From positions 93,575 through 157,574 of the forward strand of contig JAENZI010000007.1 in assembly GCA_016841365.1 (NCBI GenBank): a stretch of 64,000 bases of DNA. Reading direction: 5' to 3'. A program made the position numbers and the translations under genes. The notes below the pieces were generated by a model. The model was not told where the DNA came from and searched no databases. It saw only the letters and a list, made by a program, of their open reading frames with translations. Source of the stretch: Anaerolineaceae bacterium. Its GTDB lineage: Bacteria > Chloroflexota > Anaerolineae > Anaerolineales > Anaerolineaceae. Shown here in pieces: positions 43,671 to 52,879 of this stretch (its first letter is position 1; each line of letters begins with the position of its first letter).

Positions 43671-43723
43671 TTTTGTTTGAAGTAGAATTCCTGATGGTCT
43701 TTAGCACACCACCTCATAACAAT

Positions 43724-43751
43724 AAAAGGCTGCCCCGAAAGGGGCAGCCTT
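43724..43751 (-). terminator. Terminator of dnaK
   Basis: An 11-base stem AAGGCTGCCCC / GGGGCAGCCTT with a GAAA loop and TTTTATT on the minus strand. Confidence 0.85.
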
Positions 43752-43788
43752 ACTGTTCACTAAATTTCTATTCACCACAATAGGCTCT

Positions 43789-45696
43789 TTACGCCTCGCG
43801 GAATTCGCCTTCCACCACATCTTCATCATCCTGATCGGAGTCATTTGATGGGGCTTGCTGCGGGCTGTCGGCTGTGCCGGGTTGAGCGCCGGGCTGCTGG
43901 TAGGCCGCCTGGCCGATGGCCTGTAGATCTGACTGCAGGGAGTCCATCAGCTTTTGGATGCGGTTTTTATCTTCGGACTGAATCGCCTCGCGCAGGTCTT
44001 TGATCTTGTTTTCCACGTTGTTGCGCTGGTCCGAGGGGACCTTTTCGCCCATATCCTTGAGCAGCTTTTCAGCCTGGTATGCCAGTGAATCACCGGTGTT
44101 TTTCAGCTCGATCAGCTCTTTGCGCTGTTCGTCTGCTGTGCGGTTCTTGGCTGCTTCTTCCACCATCTTTTCAATATCTGATTTATCGAGGTTGGTCGAA
44201 GCGGTAATGGTGATCTTCTGTTCTTTACCTGTGGCTTTATCCTTGGCGGTTACATTCAGGATGCCGTTGGCATCGATATCGAACGTCACCTCAATTTGCG
44301 GCACGCCGCGTGGGGCTGGCGGAATGCCATCCAACCGGAAGCGGCCTAGGCTCATGTTATCGCCAGCCATGGGGCGCTCGCCCTGTAGCACATGCACATC
44401 TACTGAAGTTTGGTTGTCCTGTGCGGTGGAGAAAACCTCGGTTTTCTTGACAGGGATGGTGGTATTGCGCTCGATCAAGGTGGTCATCACGCTGCCCAGG
44501 GTTTCAACACCCAGTGAGAGCGGCGTAACATCCAGTAAGAGCACGTCTTTCACATCGCCGGCCAGCACACCGCCCTGAATGGAGGCACCAATTGAAACGA
44601 CCTCATCGGGGTTGACGCCCTTGTTGGGCTCTTTGCCGCCTGTCAGGTCGCGTACCAGGTCCTGGATCATGGGCATGCGTGTCGCACCGCCCACCAGTAC
44701 GACCTCATCGATCTTATCGACGGTCATGTTGGCATCCTTGATCGCAGCGTTGAAGGGGCCGCGTGCCCGTTCAACCAGGTGGGAAGTCATTTTCTCGAAG
44801 GTTGCCCGGTTTAGCTTGAGCTGCAAGTGTTTCGGTCCGCTGGCATCCGCTGTCACATAAGGCAGGTTGATCTCGGTCTCCATCACGGAGCTCAGTTCGA
44901 TCTTAGCCTTTTCGGCTGCCTCGCGCAGACGCTGCAGTGCCTGGCGGTCATCGCGCAGGTCAATGCCCTGCTGCTTTTTGAACTCATCCGCCGCCCAGTT
45001 GACAATCACTTCGTCCCAGTCGTCACCACCCAGGTGTGTGTCACCATTGGTGGCTTTCACTTCGATCACGCCATCGCCGACCTCAAGCAGGCTGACATCA
45101 AACGTGCCGCCGCCCAGGTCGAAGACGAGGATGACCTCGCTCTCTTTCTTATCCAGGCCATACGCCAGTGCCGATGCCGTCGGCTCATTGATGATCCGCA
45201 TCACTTCCAAACCGGCAATCTTGCCGGCGTCCTTGGTCGCCTGACGCTGGCTGTCATTAAAGTATGCCGGAACGGTGATTACGGCGCGTGTCACCGGCTG
45301 GCCAAGGTAGGCTTCTGCATCTGCCTTGAGTTTTTCAAGGACCATTGCGGAAATTTCCTGCGGCGTATAGGTTTTATCATTTACCGGGATGTGCACGCGC
45401 GCATCGCCTGCAGGCCCTTCAACAACATCAAAGGGCACCATCTTGCGTTCAGCCTCGACCTCGTCGTAGCGCCGGCCCATAAAACGTTTAATGGATGAAA
45501 TGGTATTTTCTGAATTTACGACGGCCTGACGTTTTGCCGGGATGCCGACCAAACGTTCGCCGTTCTTATTAAATGCGACAACAGAGGGAAGAAGGCGTGA
45601 ACCTTCTGCCGTTGGGATGACTGTGGCAGTGCCGCCCTCAACCACAGAAACAACGCTGTTGGTTGTCCCCAGGTCAATTCCTATAATTTTTGACAT
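43789..45696 (-). CDS. dnaK: Chaperone DnaK (Hsp70)
   Basis: 635 residues, complete. The ATPase domain has [10 protein letters not shown] (4-13), [12 protein letters not shown] and VGGATRMP; the substrate domain holds the [16 protein letters not shown] linker. The tail is Gln/Pro/Asp-rich, ending [13 protein letters not shown]. DnaK folds or holds client proteins with DnaJ and GrpE; neither is adjacent, so this is a lone copy. GAGGAG precedes the ATG. No CIRCE element was found upstream; an AGTAT-GAGG-ATACT dyad at 45737-45750 lies in the leader. Confidence 0.97.
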   Translation of the reverse strand: MSKIIGIDLGTTNSVVSVVEGGTATVIPTAEGSRLLPSVVAFNKNGERLVGIPAKRQAVVNSENTISSIKRFMGRRYDEVEAERKMVPFDVVEGPAGDARVHIPVNDKTYTPQEISAMVLEKLKADAEAYLGQPVTRAVITVPAYFNDSQRQATKDAGKIAGLEVMRIINEPTASALAYGLDKKESEVILVFDLGGGTFDVSLLEVGDGVIEVKATNGDTHLGGDDWDEVIVNWAADEFKKQQGIDLRDDRQALQRLREAAEKAKIELSSVMETEINLPYVTADASGPKHLQLKLNRATFEKMTSHLVERARGPFNAAIKDANMTVDKIDEVVLVGGATRMPMIQDLVRDLTGGKEPNKGVNPDEVVSIGASIQGGVLAGDVKDVLLLDVTPLSLGVETLGSVMTTLIERNTTIPVKKTEVFSTAQDNQTSVDVHVLQGERPMAGDNMSLGRFRLDGIPPAPRGVPQIEVTFDIDANGILNVTAKDKATGKEQKITITASTNLDKSDIEKMVEEAAKNRTADEQRKELIELKNTGDSLAYQAEKLLKDMGEKVPSDQRNNVENKIKDLREAIQSEDKNRIQKLMDSLQSDLQAIGQAAYQQPGAQPGTADSPQQAPSNDSDQDDEDVVEGEFREA

Positions 45697-45813
45697 AATT
45701 CAATCTCCTCATCGTAAGGTACTCTTTTTCACTAAGTATGAGGATACTCATTAAGTCATAGAAGATCGTTAACGCAATATTTAATTAATATAAACGCGGC
45801 AGATAATAGGGGG

Positions 45814-45954
45814 TTAATCGGGATTCTGCTGGTTTCTTTCTCGCTGAACACGTGCGCGGCGGGTGCGGATGACCAATGTCAACACATAGATCAACAAGAC
45901 GCCCAGAATAACGGCGAAACCCAGGATCATATCGTTTAGTGTATTAGCGGGCAT
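45814..45954 (-). CDS. ccmD: CcmD-like small membrane protein
   Basis: 46 residues: MPANTLNDMILGFAVILGVL then a continuing membrane helix (about 8-29) and a basic tail IRTRRARVQRERNQQNPD. This is the CcmD pattern, one helix with positive C-terminus on the cytoplasmic side. AGGAGG lies nine bases before the ATG and the start is four bases after the ccmC stop, so the position fixes the call. CcmD helps release CcmE-heme from CcmABC. Confidence 0.75.
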   Translation of the reverse strand: MPANTLNDMILGFAVILGVLLIYVLTLVIRTRRARVQRERNQQNPD

Positions 45955-45958
45955 TTTC

Positions 45959-46636
45959 CTAGGCCTCCTGTTTATTTTGTGTTTGCAGCTCGGCCAGCCG
46001 GTAGCGGTGCCATACCAGGTCTGCCAGCAGCAGGGTGAAGACAGCCAGGCTGATGAAAAATGCTAACAGCATGCGGGGGGACATGTTGAACGCGCCGCCT
46101 TCGCCACCTGTGGTGATGACCACCGGGTGAATGGTGCGAAACAGCCGAATGGAAAAGAAGGTCAGGGGCACGGTGCCAACGCTGACGATAGCATACACAG
46201 CCCCCAGTCTGGCGCGAGCTTCTGGTGTGTCTAGTCCGCTGCGCAGGATGAAATAAGCCAGGTAGATCAATTCCATGATGGCGGTGGTGGTCAGGCGTGG
46301 GTCCCACACCCACCAGGTATTCCAGATGGGCTGTGCCCAGATCATCCCGCTCAGGATGGCGATTAGTCCGAAGACCAGGCCGACTTCGATGGCGGATAAC
46401 GACAGCCAATCCCAGGTTTGACGGCGTGTGATCAGGTAACCTGCGCCGGCAACGCCGGCAAAGATGAACCCGAGCATGCCAGCCCAGGCAGCGGAAACAT
46501 GAAAGTAGAACACCTTCTGCACCGGTCCCATCACCCGCTCGACCGGGGTAAAGAACAGGATCAAGATCAGGGCAGCGGGAATCAGGATCAGTGATAGAAC
46601 GTCAAACAGAAGTAATAGGGTTGGTTTTTTAGACAA
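45959..46636 (-). CDS. ccmC: Heme exporter protein CcmC
   Basis: 225 residues with six membrane helices. The WWD heme domain reads WAQPIWNTWWVWDPRLTTTA, flanked by His in FHVSAAWAGM and the TIHPVV turn. CcmC puts heme onto CcmE at the outer side of the membrane. ccmB ends two bases upstream, ccmD starts four bases downstream, all one operon. Confidence 0.93.
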   Translation of the reverse strand: MSKKPTLLLLFDVLSLILIPAALILILFFTPVERVMGPVQKVFYFHVSAAWAGMLGFIFAGVAGAGYLITRRQTWDWLSLSAIEVGLVFGLIAILSGMIWAQPIWNTWWVWDPRLTTTAIMELIYLAYFILRSGLDTPEARARLGAVYAIVSVGTVPLTFFSIRLFRTIHPVVITTGGEGGAFNMSPRMLLAFFISLAVFTLLLADLVWHRYRLAELQTQNKQEA

Positions 46637-46638
46637 AG

Positions 46639-47322
46639 CTATTCCTCCAGGATGGTTTCAAAGAACATCAGGCCGGCGGCGTTGAACAGGACTACGCAGG
46701 CAACCAGCAAGTATACCCAGCTTTGCAGGTCAGCAAAAGCCTGTCCTGAGAGAACCCCGCGGCTCGATTCGACTGCGGCGATCAAAATGGGCAGGGCTAA
46801 CGGATACAGCAGAACAGGCAGCAGCACATCGCGCGTCCGGGTTTGAATACTCAAGGCTGCCAGCAAAGTCCCCAGGCTGGTATAGGCTGCCACGCCCAGG
46901 AGGATGATCCCGATCAGGGGCAGGCTGAGCATGTTTTGCTGGTAAAAAAGGCTGAATACTGGTAGAAGGATGATCGCTACCAGGCAGGTGAAGGCGAAAT
47001 TGCTGATTGATTTCCCAAAGAAGATTGCTGAGCGGTCCACCGGTGCCAGCAACAGGCCGTCCATGGCGTTGTTTTCGCGTTCGAGGCTGACGCTGCGATT
47101 CAGCCCCAGAGTGGAAGCAAAGGCCAGTGAAACCCATAGCAACCCGGAGGCTAACCCTGCTTGAAGTTCGGGTGAGAGCTGCAAGGCAAAATTGAACAGG
47201 AACACAACCAATAACGCGAAAACGAGCATGACAGGCACACCTTGCCGGCCGCGCCATTCCACCTGGATGTCTTTCCGCGTGATCTGCCAGATGGTGTTGA
47301 GGTAGCGGATGAGAGGTTTCAT
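46639..47322 (-). CDS. ccmB: Heme exporter protein CcmB
   Basis: 227 residues with six membrane helices and a polar start. The segment SLERENNAMDGLLLAPVDRSAIFFGK is the CcmB family mark between helices 2 and 3. It is the permease partner of CcmA in the CcmAB transporter that works with CcmC and CcmE. Its ATG overlaps the ccmA stop by 4 bases. Confidence 0.9.
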   Translation of the reverse strand: MKPLIRYLNTIWQITRKDIQVEWRGRQGVPVMLVFALLVVFLFNFALQLSPELQAGLASGLLWVSLAFASTLGLNRSVSLERENNAMDGLLLAPVDRSAIFFGKSISNFAFTCLVAIILLPVFSLFYQQNMLSLPLIGIILLGVAAYTSLGTLLAALSIQTRTRDVLLPVLLYPLALPILIAAVESSRGVLSGQAFADLQSWVYLLVACVVLFNAAGLMFFETILEE

Positions 47323-48041
47323 GCCGCCTCCTGCAGATAATGGTAAAGGTCTGGGATGTCTGCAAGGCGTGAGGTCGGGATATGCTGGATGATCTTGCCA
47401 TCATTGAGCCATGCAACATGGGATGCAATGCTGATCAACCGCTGGGGGCGGTGCGCTGCAAGTAAAATGGTGCGACCAGCCTGATGCAGGGCGTTTAGTT
47501 TTTGGTCTAAAGATTGTGCAGCTTCCTGGTCTAACCCGGTATAGGGTTCGTCAAACAGCAGGATGTCTGGATCGTGCAGCAGGGCACGCGCAATTGAGAG
47601 GCGCTGCTGCATGCCGCGCGAGAAGGTTCTGACAGGCTGATGCTGGGCTCTAGTTAACCCGGTAGATTGGATGCCGGCTTGAATTTTTTCGTCAATATCT
47701 TGCAGAGCGTATAGCCGGGCATAGTGCCTCAAGTTTTCAATAGCAGTCAGGTCTTGATAGAACATGGTGTGATGGCTGATGTAGCCGATTCTCTTGCGTA
47801 AAAGAGGTGATGTGCCGAGCAACATACCACCGATCCAAATTCTGCCTTCGTCCGCGCGAGAAAGGCTCGCCAAAATGCGCAGCAAAGTTGTTTTACCTGC
47901 GCCATTTGACCCAACCAGGATGCAAAAAGCCCCATGCTCGATATCAAGGGTCAGCTGGTTGAGAACAGGGTGGTAATGGTACCTTTTAACCAAACCGCGC
48001 ACGGCGATCTGGAGAGCGTGTGACGCTGCCTGGTTTTCCAT
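47319..48041 (-). CDS. ccmA: Heme exporter ATP-binding protein CcmA
   Basis: 240 residues, one ABC ATPase domain: Walker A LVGSNGAGKTTLLRIL, signature FSRGMQQRLSIARALL, Walker B DILLFDEPYTGLD and the H-loop AAHRPQ. CcmA drives release of holo-CcmE from CcmC. It heads the ccmABCD operon, with the zinc-ribbon gene ending 35 bases upstream. Confidence 0.92.
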   Translation of the reverse strand: MENQAASHALQIAVRGLVKRYHYHPVLNQLTLDIEHGAFCILVGSNGAGKTTLLRILASLSRADEGRIWIGGMLLGTSPLLRKRIGYISHHTMFYQDLTAIENLRHYARLYALQDIDEKIQAGIQSTGLTRAQHQPVRTFSRGMQQRLSIARALLHDPDILLFDEPYTGLDQEAAQSLDQKLNALHQAGRTILLAAHRPQRLISIASHVAWLNDGKIIQHIPTSRLADIPDLYHYLQEAA

Positions 48042-48075
48042 AGTTGTTCAATTATAAAGGATTACACGGAAAAGG

Positions 48076-48510
48076 TCAGGAGATAAGCTGATGCCCGCAG
48101 TTGGGACAGAATTTATCGCTGGAATAAACCCGATTGCCGCATTGAGGGCAGACGTAAGAGCCGTCTTGGGAGAGATCGAATTTAGGTTGCGTTTCACTGA
48201 TTTCTGGCGTAACAATGATTTCCTCAGGCTGAGGTGGTTTTTCTTCATCAAGACCCATCTGGTTTTGAAGTTGCTCGATCTCTCGTTTCTTTTCATCTAA
48301 AAGATCGAGATACTCACCTGCCATCTCTTCATTTTCAAATTTTGATTCAAGCAACTCTATCTCGTTTTTCAGTGATGCATAGTGCAACACAAGATCATCA
48401 TCACCGATTGTAAAGTCGTTATTTTCCTCAGCCTGAACAAACGGCCGGCTGAGAATGTAGCCGATGCCCGCGAGGAAAATAATGAAAATAGCGATGATGA
48501 GTATGTCCAT
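48076..48510 (-). CDS. Membrane-anchored zinc-ribbon protein, possibly CcmI-like
   Basis: About 144 residues from ATG 48510; an in-frame TTG at 48516 is less likely. One membrane helix (3-24), an acidic coiled-coil stretch (YASLKNEIELLESKFENEE) like the N-terminal helix-linker of CcmI, a Pro/Glu-rich linker, and a C-terminal zinc ribbon with CPQC and CPNC. It sits just upstream of ccmA on the same strand. No CcmI TPR or CcmH domain is visible. A shared ccm role is inferred from position only. Confidence 0.6.
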   Translation of the reverse strand: MDILIIAIFIIFLAGIGYILSRPFVQAEENNDFTIGDDDLVLHYASLKNEIELLESKFENEEMAGEYLDLLDEKKREIEQLQNQMGLDEEKPPQPEEIIVTPEISETQPKFDLSQDGSYVCPQCGNRVYSSDKFCPNCGHQLIS

Positions 48511-48710
48511 AATCAATCTGTTACTTGATGAGAGGATATTTAATAGTTTGATTAATGGAATTTTAATATATTTTGTCGTATTTGTATAGTGTTAAACTAA
48601 TGAAATTTATATCAATTTACTAGAATCTCGAACATTTAAATTAAAAACCAGGCGAAATTTATAATCCTCCGTCTCCGCTTGTGGTTTATAGATATGCCCT
48701 TGATGGGCGA

Positions 48711-49130
48711 TCAATTTTTTAAGACATTTTCTCGTTCAATTAATTTGTCAAATGTGGATTCACGTAATTTTTTGACCAGGGTGGCTTTCGCTTCGCACCA
48801 AACTTCGTGAATTGGGCAATGATCGCCAAAGGAGCAGGCGTCTGGGTCTTCTGTGCACTCGTTCAGGCTGATAGGGCCGTCGATCGCTTCAACGACATCA
48901 AGCAAGGTGATCTCTTTGGGTTCTCGGCTTAGCACAACACCGCCGCTTGCCCCGCGGGAGGTGTTGATAAGCCCTGCGATATGCAGTTGTGAGATGATCT
49001 TGGCTAAAAATGAAGGCGGGATATTCTCTTCTTCTGCGATTTTTCGTGTTGCGGCTCTCTCACCATCTTTAAGACGCGCGAGATATAACATTGCTCTGAG
49101 GGCGTAATCAGCCTGACGGGTAATTTGCAT
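48711..49130 (-). CDS. Rrf2 family regulator with Fe-S type cysteines
   Basis: 139 residues from ATG 49130 (GAGAG upstream; a longer frame to 49193 has none). The winged helix-turn-helix start MQITRQADYALRAMLYLARL and the SRGASGGVVLS wing are Rrf2/IscR marks. Cys92, Cys99 and Cys105 are spaced like the [2Fe-2S] ligands of IscR, with a further Cys112. Such proteins sense iron-sulfur, NO or redox status. A dyad over its upstream region suggests autoregulation. Confidence 0.85.
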   Translation of the reverse strand: MQITRQADYALRAMLYLARLKDGERAATRKIAEEENIPPSFLAKIISQLHIAGLINTSRGASGGVVLSREPKEITLLDVVEAIDGPISLNECTEDPDACSFGDHCPIHEVWCEAKATLVKKLRESTFDKLIERENVLKN

Positions 49131-49208
49131 AATAAGTCTCTCTTTTTCCTTTACTTCAATTTTGCGGTGCAGATACGCAGCCGCATGTAGCATCCAAATT
49201 TTCTAATC

Positions 49209-49223
49209 CTACCTATCAGGTAG
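49209..49223. promoter_or_regulatory. Operator dyad of the Rrf2 regulator
   Basis: CTACCT-ATC-AGGTAG, a perfect 6-base inverted repeat, 79 bases upstream of the Rrf2 start. A matching half-site CTACCTGAT occurs in the htrA promoter. Confidence 0.55.
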
Positions 49224-49384
49224 AAAATAGCGTTATTATCTATTTTATCCAATTATATGGTCTTTGTAAAGGAAAATTAATTAGCTGACTAATGAAAATA
49301 AAGATGATATTACATTGGCAATCAGCATCACTTCATGATTATTTGACTTATAATTATGTGGAAATTTGATTGGTAAGGAAAAAT

Positions 49385-49813
49385 ATGGCTGAAAACACCA
49401 CATTTTCGTTTTATTACCCCATCACCGTCCGCTATGGCGATCTTGACCCGCAGGGGCATGTCAACAACGCCGTGTATATGACCTACCTTGAAAGCGCCCG
49501 TTTGGGTTATTACGAAGCCACTGGCATCTGGGATAGCAAATCAGGCGCAAAAACGGGGATGGTTGTCGCCCATGTTGATATTGACTACCTGGTGCCGATT
49601 TATTTTGGGCAATCGATACAGGTAGGTGTACGGATGGAGCGGATTGGCAATAAAAGCCTGACTTTGGCATTCCAGATCGAATCCGTCCCAGAAGAAAAGC
49701 CTTTGGCACGCGGCAGATCGGTGATGGTTGCCTATGATAATAACGCTGAAGCCAGCCAGACCTTCCCTGAAGACTGGCGCAGGAAAATTACCCAATTTGA
49801 AGAACAGGAATAA
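49385..49813 (+). CDS. Acyl-CoA thioesterase, hotdog fold
   Basis: 142 residues from ATG 49385 (AAGGA upstream). A 4HBT/YbgC-type hotdog: VRYGDLDPQGHVNNAVYMTYLESAR, with the catalytic Asp (DLDPQGHVNN) and the LVPIYFGQSIQV strand. It splits acyl-CoA thioesters; the chain length is not evident. The M42 peptidase gene follows three bases later, so the two are co-transcribed. Confidence 0.87.
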   Translation: MAENTTFSFYYPITVRYGDLDPQGHVNNAVYMTYLESARLGYYEATGIWDSKSGAKTGMVVAHVDIDYLVPIYFGQSIQVGVRMERIGNKSLTLAFQIESVPEEKPLARGRSVMVAYDNNAEASQTFPEDWRRKITQFEEQE

Positions 49814-49816
49814 GAA

Positions 49817-50863
49817 ATGACACTCCCAGGAATTAATACCGATGCAATGATTGATTTTTTAGTTGAGCTGCTGAATACCCCCAGCCCGACCGGGTTCACG
49901 GATAAGGCGATTGATCTATGCGCAGAAGTGCTGGCTGAAATCCCGGGGATTGAACAGTCCCAGACGCAGAAAGGCGCACTGGTAGCAACGCTGCCAGGGC
50001 AGTCTGATCAGGGGTGGCGGGCATTGACAGCGCATGTGGATACGCTTGGTGCGATGGTTAAAGAGATCAAAGCCAACGGGCGTTTGAAATTGACCAAGCT
50101 GGGTGGATTTGCGTGGAACACGGTTGAGGGTGAGGGTGTGAATGTCTTTGCCAGCAATGGAGAAATGGTGCGCGGTACGATCTTGTTGAGCAAGGCCTCC
50201 AGCCATGTTCATGGACAGGATGTGACCAAGACCGAACGGAGCGATGATGCTATGGAAGTGCGGCTGGATGTACGCACCACCAGTGCGGCTGAAACCGTTG
50301 AATTAGGCATTGAGGTCGGCGATTTCGTCGCTTTTGACCCACGGGTGGAAGTGACCAATGGCTTTGTCCGCTCCCGGCACCTTGATGATAAAGCTTGTGT
50401 TGCCAGTATGATCTTTGCTGTCAAAGCCTTGGTGGATGCGGGATTGACGCCAAAAAAGACCACGGTTCTGCATATCAGTAACTACGAAGAGGTGGGGCAC
50501 GGCGCTGCTGCTGGCATTCCTGCGCAGGTGACAGAGCTGGTTTCGGTAGATATGGCCGCGGTGGGCGATGGGCAGACTTCAGACGAGTTTCATGCAACGT
50601 TATGTGTCAAAGATTCTGGCGGCCCCTATCATTACGGGCTTAATCAACGGATGCGCCAGCTTGCCAAAAAATATGAGATTCCCCATAAAATCGACATCTA
50701 CCCCTATTACGGTTCAGATGGTGAAGCATTTTGGCGGGCGGGCGGTGATGTGGCAGTCTCTTTGATCGGCCCCGGGGTGGATGCTTCACATAATTATGAA
50801 CGCACCCACATTGAAGCACTGCTCGCAACGACCCAGTGGTGTCTGGCTTATCTGATCAACTAA
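49817..50863 (+). CDS. M42 family metallopeptidase
   Basis: 348 residues. Zinc ligands are in TAHVDTLGAM (His, Asp), RHLDDKACVAS (Asp), NYEEVGHGAA (Glu pair) and the late SHNYERTHIEAL (His). M42 enzymes are large cytoplasmic aminopeptidases that form tetrahedral 12-mers. It shares an operon with the thioesterase gene. Confidence 0.92.
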   Translation: MTLPGINTDAMIDFLVELLNTPSPTGFTDKAIDLCAEVLAEIPGIEQSQTQKGALVATLPGQSDQGWRALTAHVDTLGAMVKEIKANGRLKLTKLGGFAWNTVEGEGVNVFASNGEMVRGTILLSKASSHVHGQDVTKTERSDDAMEVRLDVRTTSAAETVELGIEVGDFVAFDPRVEVTNGFVRSRHLDDKACVASMIFAVKALVDAGLTPKKTTVLHISNYEEVGHGAAAGIPAQVTELVSVDMAAVGDGQTSDEFHATLCVKDSGGPYHYGLNQRMRQLAKKYEIPHKIDIYPYYGSDGEAFWRAGGDVAVSLIGPGVDASHNYERTHIEALLATTQWCLAYLIN

Positions 50864-50887
50864 GTCGAGTAATATTTCTTAAACAAT

Positions 50888-50923
50888 AAGAGCGGTTGGT
50901 CAAAATACCAACCGCTCTTTTTG
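50888..50923 (+). terminator. Terminator of the thioesterase-M42 operon
   Basis: A perfect 13-base stem AAGAGCGGTTGGT / ACCAACCGCTCTT with 6-base loop and T-run. Confidence 0.88.
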
Positions 50924-50948
50924 TTAGGAGATAAAGATTAGTGTGTGT

Positions 50949-52580
50949 TTATCCTTCAGGAGGAAGTAAGACTGTATCGATCACATGGATCACGCCGTTG
51001 TCTGCAACGATGTCGGTGATGATCACCTGTGAGTCGTTGATGAATACATTACCATCTTCAACACGGATCTGGATATTCTCGCCAAGCAGTGTTTCAGCTT
51101 CTTCAATTGTGATTACTTCTTCAGCCATGACTTTGCCGGAGACCACATGGTAGAGCAGGATGTCGGTCAGGGCAGGGATGTCCTCAAGCAGTGCTGCGAC
51201 AGTGCCTTCAGGTAATTTGGCGAAGGCGTCATCGGTCGGGGCAAATACGGTGAACAAACCATCATTGGAGAGCGTCTCAACCAGGTCTGCGGCCTCTAAT
51301 GCGGCAACCAGGGTGGTAAAGCGGCCGTCTGCCACAGCGATTTCAGCAATTGAGCCGATGGATTCAGAGGGCAGGATCACGCTGTCGATGACATGGATCA
51401 CACCGTTATCGGCGATGATGTCGGTGATGATCACCTGGGCGTCGTTGATATAAACCATGCCGTCCATCACACTGATCTCAACAAACTTTTCATTGAGGGC
51501 TTTGGCGCTGTTCAATTCAACAACCTGTTCAGCTAACACTTCACCGGAAACGACATGATAGAGCAGGATGTCGGTCAGGGCGGGGATGTCCTCAAGCAGG
51601 GCTTCAACAGTGCCTTCGGGCAGTTTGGCAAAAGCATCATCGGTTGGTGCAAAGACCGTGAAGGGGCCTTCGCCAGCGAGTGTTTCGGCTAAGCCAGCGG
51701 CTTCGAGGGCGGCAACAAGTGTCGTGAAGCGGCCGTCTGCCACAGCGATGTCAACGATCGAGCCGAGTTCTTCTTCGCCGGGGAGCAGGACGCTGTCGAT
51801 GACATGGATCACGCCATTGTCGGCGATGATGTCAGTGATCACAACCTGGGCATCATTCAAGTAGACCATTCCATCTTCAACACGGATGCTGACGCTTTCG
51901 CCCTGGAGGGTTTCGGCTTCATCAAGCGTGACCACGGTTTCGGCTAACACTTCACCGGAAACGACATGATAGAGCAGGATGTCGGTCAGGGCGGGGATGT
52001 CCTCAAGCAGTGCTTCAACGGTGCCTTCGGGCAGCTTGGCGAAAGCATCATCGGTGGGTGCAAAGACCGTGAAGGGACCTTCGCCAGCGAGTGTTTCTGC
52101 TAAACCAGCAGCTTCGAGGGCGGCGACGAGTGTCGTGAAGCGGCCATCTGCTACGGCGATGTCAACAATCGAGCCGAGTTCTTCCTCGCCGGGGAGCAGG
52201 ACGCTGTCGATGACATGGATCACGCCATTGTCGGCGATGATGTCAGTGATCACAACCTGGGCATCATTCAAGTAGACCATTCCATCTTCAACACGGATGC
52301 TGACGCTTTCGCCCTGGAGGGTTTCGGCTTCATCAAGCGTGACCACGGTTTCGGCTAACACTTCACCGGAAACGACATGATAGAGCAGGATGTCGGTCAG
52401 GGCGGGGATGTCCTCAAGCAGTGCTTCAACGGTGCCTTCGGGCAGCTTGGCGAAAGCATCATCGGTGGGCGCAAAGACTGTGAAGGGGCCTTCACCAGCG
52501 AGTGTTTCAGCTAAACCAGCGGCTTCGAGGGCGGCGACAAGGGTTGTGAAGCGGCCATCTGCTACGGCGATGTCAACGAT
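50949..52580 (-). repeat. Tandem 411-base repeats encoding FAS1 domains
   Basis: Units lie at about 52170-52580, 51759-52169, 51351-51758 and 50949-51350. Units 1 and 2 share long stretches without a change, including silent positions; the third is 408 bases and the fourth the most diverged. Such near-identity points to recent duplication or gene conversion. Confidence 0.85.
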
Positions 52581-52733
52581 CGTCTGTGGTTGTGGTTCTT
52601 CCGTAACTTCTTGCATGGGTTCCTCTGTGGGAACTGCGGTTGGCTCTGGTGTTGCTGTTGGGGCACATGCTGCAAGCACCAGGGCTAAGACGACGAACAA
52701 ACTTACTGCAAATACTGATTTCTTGTTAAACAT
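50949..52733 (-). CDS. Lipoprotein with four FAS1 (fasciclin) domains
   Basis: 594 residues from ATG 52733 (AAGGAG upstream). Lipobox LVLAAC (Cys23), a Pro/Thr/Glu linker, then four FAS1 domains of about 136 residues, each with [25 protein letters not shown] and [14 protein letters not shown]1 domains act in adhesion or matrix binding. Domains 1 and 2 are almost identical in protein and DNA; domain 3 differs mainly in its second half and domain 4 throughout. Confidence 0.92.
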   Translation of the reverse strand: MFNKKSVFAVSLFVVLALVLAACAPTATPEPTAVPTEEPMQEVTEEPQPQTIVDIAVADGRFTTLVAALEAAGLAETLAGEGPFTVFAPTDDAFAKLPEGTVEALLEDIPALTDILLYHVVSGEVLAETVVTLDEAETLQGESVSIRVEDGMVYLNDAQVVITDIIADNGVIHVIDSVLLPGEEELGSIVDIAVADGRFTTLVAALEAAGLAETLAGEGPFTVFAPTDDAFAKLPEGTVEALLEDIPALTDILLYHVVSGEVLAETVVTLDEAETLQGESVSIRVEDGMVYLNDAQVVITDIIADNGVIHVIDSVLLPGEEELGSIVDIAVADGRFTTLVAALEAAGLAETLAGEGPFTVFAPTDDAFAKLPEGTVEALLEDIPALTDILLYHVVSGEVLAEQVVELNSAKALNEKFVEISVMDGMVYINDAQVIITDIIADNGVIHVIDSVILPSESIGSIAEIAVADGRFTTLVAALEAADLVETLSNDGLFTVFAPTDDAFAKLPEGTVAALLEDIPALTDILLYHVVSGKVMAEEVITIEEAETLLGENIQIRVEDGNVFINDSQVIITDIVADNGVIHVIDTVLLPPEG

Positions 52734-52879
52734 TTTATTACTCCTTATTTTTTTATTTGATTTGTTTTTCATAATTGCATTGTAGATTGTTTGTAGAAAG
52801 ATTCCAATAAATTGTATAAGGTTTGTGTAAGAGATTTATAGTTTTCAGCTATTGGAATTTGATGTATACTCGAGTTGCG

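Noticed and set aside
44000..45498. Several long frames opposite dnaK (192-223 residues)
   Set aside because: Typical antisense frames of a strongly biased gene; dnaK is unambiguous.
45697..45813. CIRCE/HrcA element upstream of dnaK
   Set aside because: No TTAGCACTC-N9-GAGTGCTAA was found; only an unrelated AGTAT/ATACT dyad.
51160..52785. Repeated + strand frames opposite the FAS1 gene
   Set aside because: They repeat every 411 bases because the FAS1 units do; not genes and not a CRISPR array.
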